64,000 nucleotides of DNA from Flavobacterium paronense. Its GTDB lineage: Bacteria > Bacteroidota > Bacteroidia > Flavobacteriales > Flavobacteriaceae. Below, piece by piece: positions 62,460 to 64,000 of the stretch. The stretch's first letter is position 1, and every line of letters starts with the position of its first letter. The position numbers were made by a program, and so were the translations under genes. The notes beneath the pieces are model-generated. The model was not told the DNA's origin. It saw only the letters and a program-made list of their open reading frames with translations, and did not search any database. Where the stretch lies: the NCBI RefSeq assembly GCF_030409795.1, contig NZ_JAUFQN010000019.1, positions 310,001 through 374,000 on the forward strand, read 5' to 3'.

Positions 62460-62591
62460 ACACAACGTTCCGCTGCTTCTCGTCAGTTGCGAAGTTCGGA
62501 ACGAATTATTTTCTGTTAAAGATAAAAATTCTAGCGGAACGCAAATGTGAATTTTAGAAAAATTCGCAATTGCGAGAAACAGCTGTTGTGC
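62460..62591 (-). other. attC-like site 13
   Basis: 132 bp of the TCTCG type; the arm reads GCTTCTCGTCAGTTGCGAA with TTCGCAATTGCGAGAA. Cores AAC (62464-62466) and GTT (62585-62587). Confidence 0.75.
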
Positions 62592-62856
62592 GTTCGGTTT
62601 AACAACCAACTTTCCCGACACAAAAATGAACTTAGCCGAGAAACGTTATTAGATTCCAAACTAGTTATTGTTGAATTCTTTTACAACCAGAATAATTACA
62701 AAAATACAGTTGAACACAACTCAGAAACGTTATTCCATTACCGATAAGATTTTCAGAATTTTTAGCAATAAAAACTAAACTTCAAGAGCTCAATTTCCTG
62801 TTACAGTTTAAGTTCAAATTTACCGAGTTTTTTCCGCAACGAAACTGACGCACAAC
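62585..62856. other. ORF-less cassette 13
   Basis: GTTGTGCGTTCGGTTT (62585) to AAACTGACGCACAAC (62842-62856) encloses about 240 bp without a convincing gene on the minus strand. A 66-codon plus-strand frame begins inside site 13 and is not called. It may be a decayed gene or a non-coding unit. Confidence 0.6.
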
Positions 62857-62982
62857 GTTCCGACGCTTCTCGTCAGTTGCGAACTTCGGAACTTTTTATT
62901 TTCCGTTAAAGATAAAAATTCTTGCGAAACGTAAACATGAACTTACCACAAAATTCGCAATTGCGAGAAACGGCTGTTACAA
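62850..62982 (-). other. attC-like site 14
   Basis: 133 bp of the TCTCG type, with AACGTTCCGACGCTTCTCG. Cores AAC (62854-62856) and GTT (62976-62978). It is the right-most site in the window, directly downstream of the RCC1-repeat gene. Confidence 0.78.
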
Positions 62983-63058
62983 GCAGGTTTTATTTCCTAC
63001 GCATGGTTATCATTTTCCAGTAAAAATATAGTTAAAGGGAATAACTTACTTTTTATAG

Positions 63059-64000
63059 CTAATTCTTTATTATTTTTTTTACCAATATTTTATTGGCACT
63101 TTTTACCTGAACTAAATAAATTCCATTCGGTAGATAATCAATTAGTATATTAGTTTTCAATGTTGATAATGTGGTACTCTGCAATAACTGCCCTTGCAAA
63201 TTGAATATTTCGGCTACAGTATTATATTTTTGCAGTTCAGTTAATTCTATAGTTAGTATTTCTTTACACGGATTTGGAGAAATAATAATATTATCTTCTC
63301 TGATGTTTTCTGCTAATTCTAACAAAACATTGCATACAATGGTGGTATTAATTGGGGTGCTTCTATCAACTGATGTGCCATCGCCAAGTTGTCCAAAACT
63401 ATTCCTGCCGACCGCCCAAACTGTACCATCATTCTTCAAGAAAACAGAATGATTATAGCCGGCCGATAATGAGTTAATATCTGTTAGTCCACTAGCTATT
63501 TGTATTGGAGTATTTTTATCAATTATGGTTCCATCTCCAAGTTGTCCATAATTATTTCTTCCCACTGCCATAGCAGTAGCATCACTCTTCAAGAAAAGAG
63601 AGAATTCACTTCCTCCTGCTACCGCTGTTATACCTGTAAGGTTAGGTATCAGTATAGGAGTGTTTTTATTAACTAATGTTCCATCTCCAAGTTGCCCATA
63701 GTTATTTCTACCCACTGCCTGGACGGTGCCATTATTCTTCAAAAAATTTGAATGCTCACCACCAGCTGTCACAGCGATAATATTTGTAAGGCTTGGTATT
63801 TGTACAGCAATACTTTTGCTAATTGTGGTTCCATCTCCAAGTTGCCCAAAATTATTTCTCCCAACTCCCCAAACCGTACCATCATTCTTCAGAAAAAGTG
63901 AATGGTCATATCCTGCGGCTATTCCGATAATTCCTGTTAACCCAAGTACTTGTACTGGAGTAGATTTAGAAACCAAAGTACCATCACCAAGTTGTCCATT
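63059..64000 (-). CDS. RCC1-repeat protein with T9SS sorting domain, truncated by the window
   Basis: The gene continues past the right edge; at least 313 residues are seen. There are four to five RCC1-like repeats of about 51-52 residues (GYDHSLFLKNDGTVWGVGRNNFGQLGDGT pattern), then a type IX sorting domain (ISPNPCKEILTIEL to YLPNGIYLVQVKSANKILVKKI). RCC1 repeats form a beta-propeller, probably for binding. It is expected to be exported by T9SS. If it is a cassette gene, its right end should carry CCTGCTTGTAAC, the complement of GTTACAAGCAGG at 62976. Confidence 0.85.
   Translation of the reverse strand, partial: NGQLGDGTLVSKSTPVQVLGLTGIIGIAAGYDHSLFLKNDGTVWGVGRNNFGQLGDGTTISKSIAVQIPSLTNIIAVTAGGEHSNFLKNNGTVQAVGRNNYGQLGDGTLVNKNTPILIPNLTGITAVAGGSEFSLFLKSDATAMAVGRNNYGQLGDGTIIDKNTPIQIASGLTDINSLSAGYNHSVFLKNDGTVWAVGRNSFGQLGDGTSVDRSTPINTTIVCNVLLELAENIREDNIIISPNPCKEILTIELTELQKYNTVAEIFNLQGQLLQSTTLSTLKTNILIDYLPNGIYLVQVKSANKILVKKIIKN

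Larger units (their letters stand above)
62084..62466. other. ORF-less cassette 12, second copy
   Basis: The same cassette as 60466-60848, offset by 1618 bp, with the same promoter, RNA and hairpins. It is separated from the first copy by two lipoprotein cassettes. Confidence 0.8.

Noticed and set aside
62547..62747. 66-residue plus-strand protein
   Set aside because: The start lies inside attC-like site 13 and the frame runs against all other cassette genes; no family recognised.

Overview
The window is chromosomal DNA of a Bacteroidota member, most likely Flavobacterium or a close relative. It is AT-rich, carries Bacteroidetes-type promoters (TTG, about 19-20 bp, TAnnTTTG), encodes three proteins with type IX secretion (T9SS) C-terminal sorting domains, a SusC/TonB-receptor-like barrel and flavobacterial-style operons. 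The tandem ice-binding protein hints at a cold habitat.

Layout. 1-3.6 kb: an HU-like DNA-binding protein, two blocks of short and MITE-like repeats, a VanY-like peptidase and a YegP-like protein. 4.0-12.9 kb: a type I restriction-modification locus in the order hsdR - higB - higA/ImmA fusion - hsdS - GIY-YIG protein - Sll1717-type P-loop ATPase - hsdM, with a degenerate hsdS tail left between the cargo genes. 13-16.6 kb: small accessory genes (a second GIY-YIG protein, a NERD nuclease-like protein, a DUF6934-like pair). 17-24.6 kb: T9SS-secreted ice-binding and PHP/FN3 proteins, a Fic protein and more MITE-like repeats. 24.6-29.8 kb: a minus-strand run of LpxH-like phosphatase, glycosyltransferase, GH1 glycosidase, psuK and psuG. 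30-50.3 kb: core genes (era, der, leuACDB, a MerR/M23/LemA/TPM cluster, alaS), with a REP-associated transposase (RAYT) element inserted at the 3' end of der. 50.4-51.9 kb: a SulP transporter.

52.1-64 kb is the most unusual part: an integron-like cassette array on the minus strand. Fourteen attC-like sites (69-133 bp) alternate with mostly single-gene units. Each unit starts GTTxxxx and ends with the complement xxxxAAC, so each unit's ends pair with each other, as expected for integron cassettes that circularise through one attC. The stem arms show compensatory changes between sites. Cargo: a MazEF-like toxin-antitoxin pair, a PIN-domain membrane protein, a HEPN protein, a DUF2971 protein, small lipoproteins and membrane proteins, and an ORF-less unit present twice as an identical copy of about 450 bp. 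That ORF-less unit carries a consensus promoter, a compact four-helix RNA fold and a terminator-like hairpin. No integrase is visible; if one exists it should lie beyond the right edge.

An IS110-family element sits inside one attC-like site. Its long 5' non-coding end contains two hairpins holding short segments that match, in the expected orientations, the insertion target and the element's own ends. That is the arrangement of a bridge RNA (seekRNA), and it accounts for the insertion into the attC-like site.
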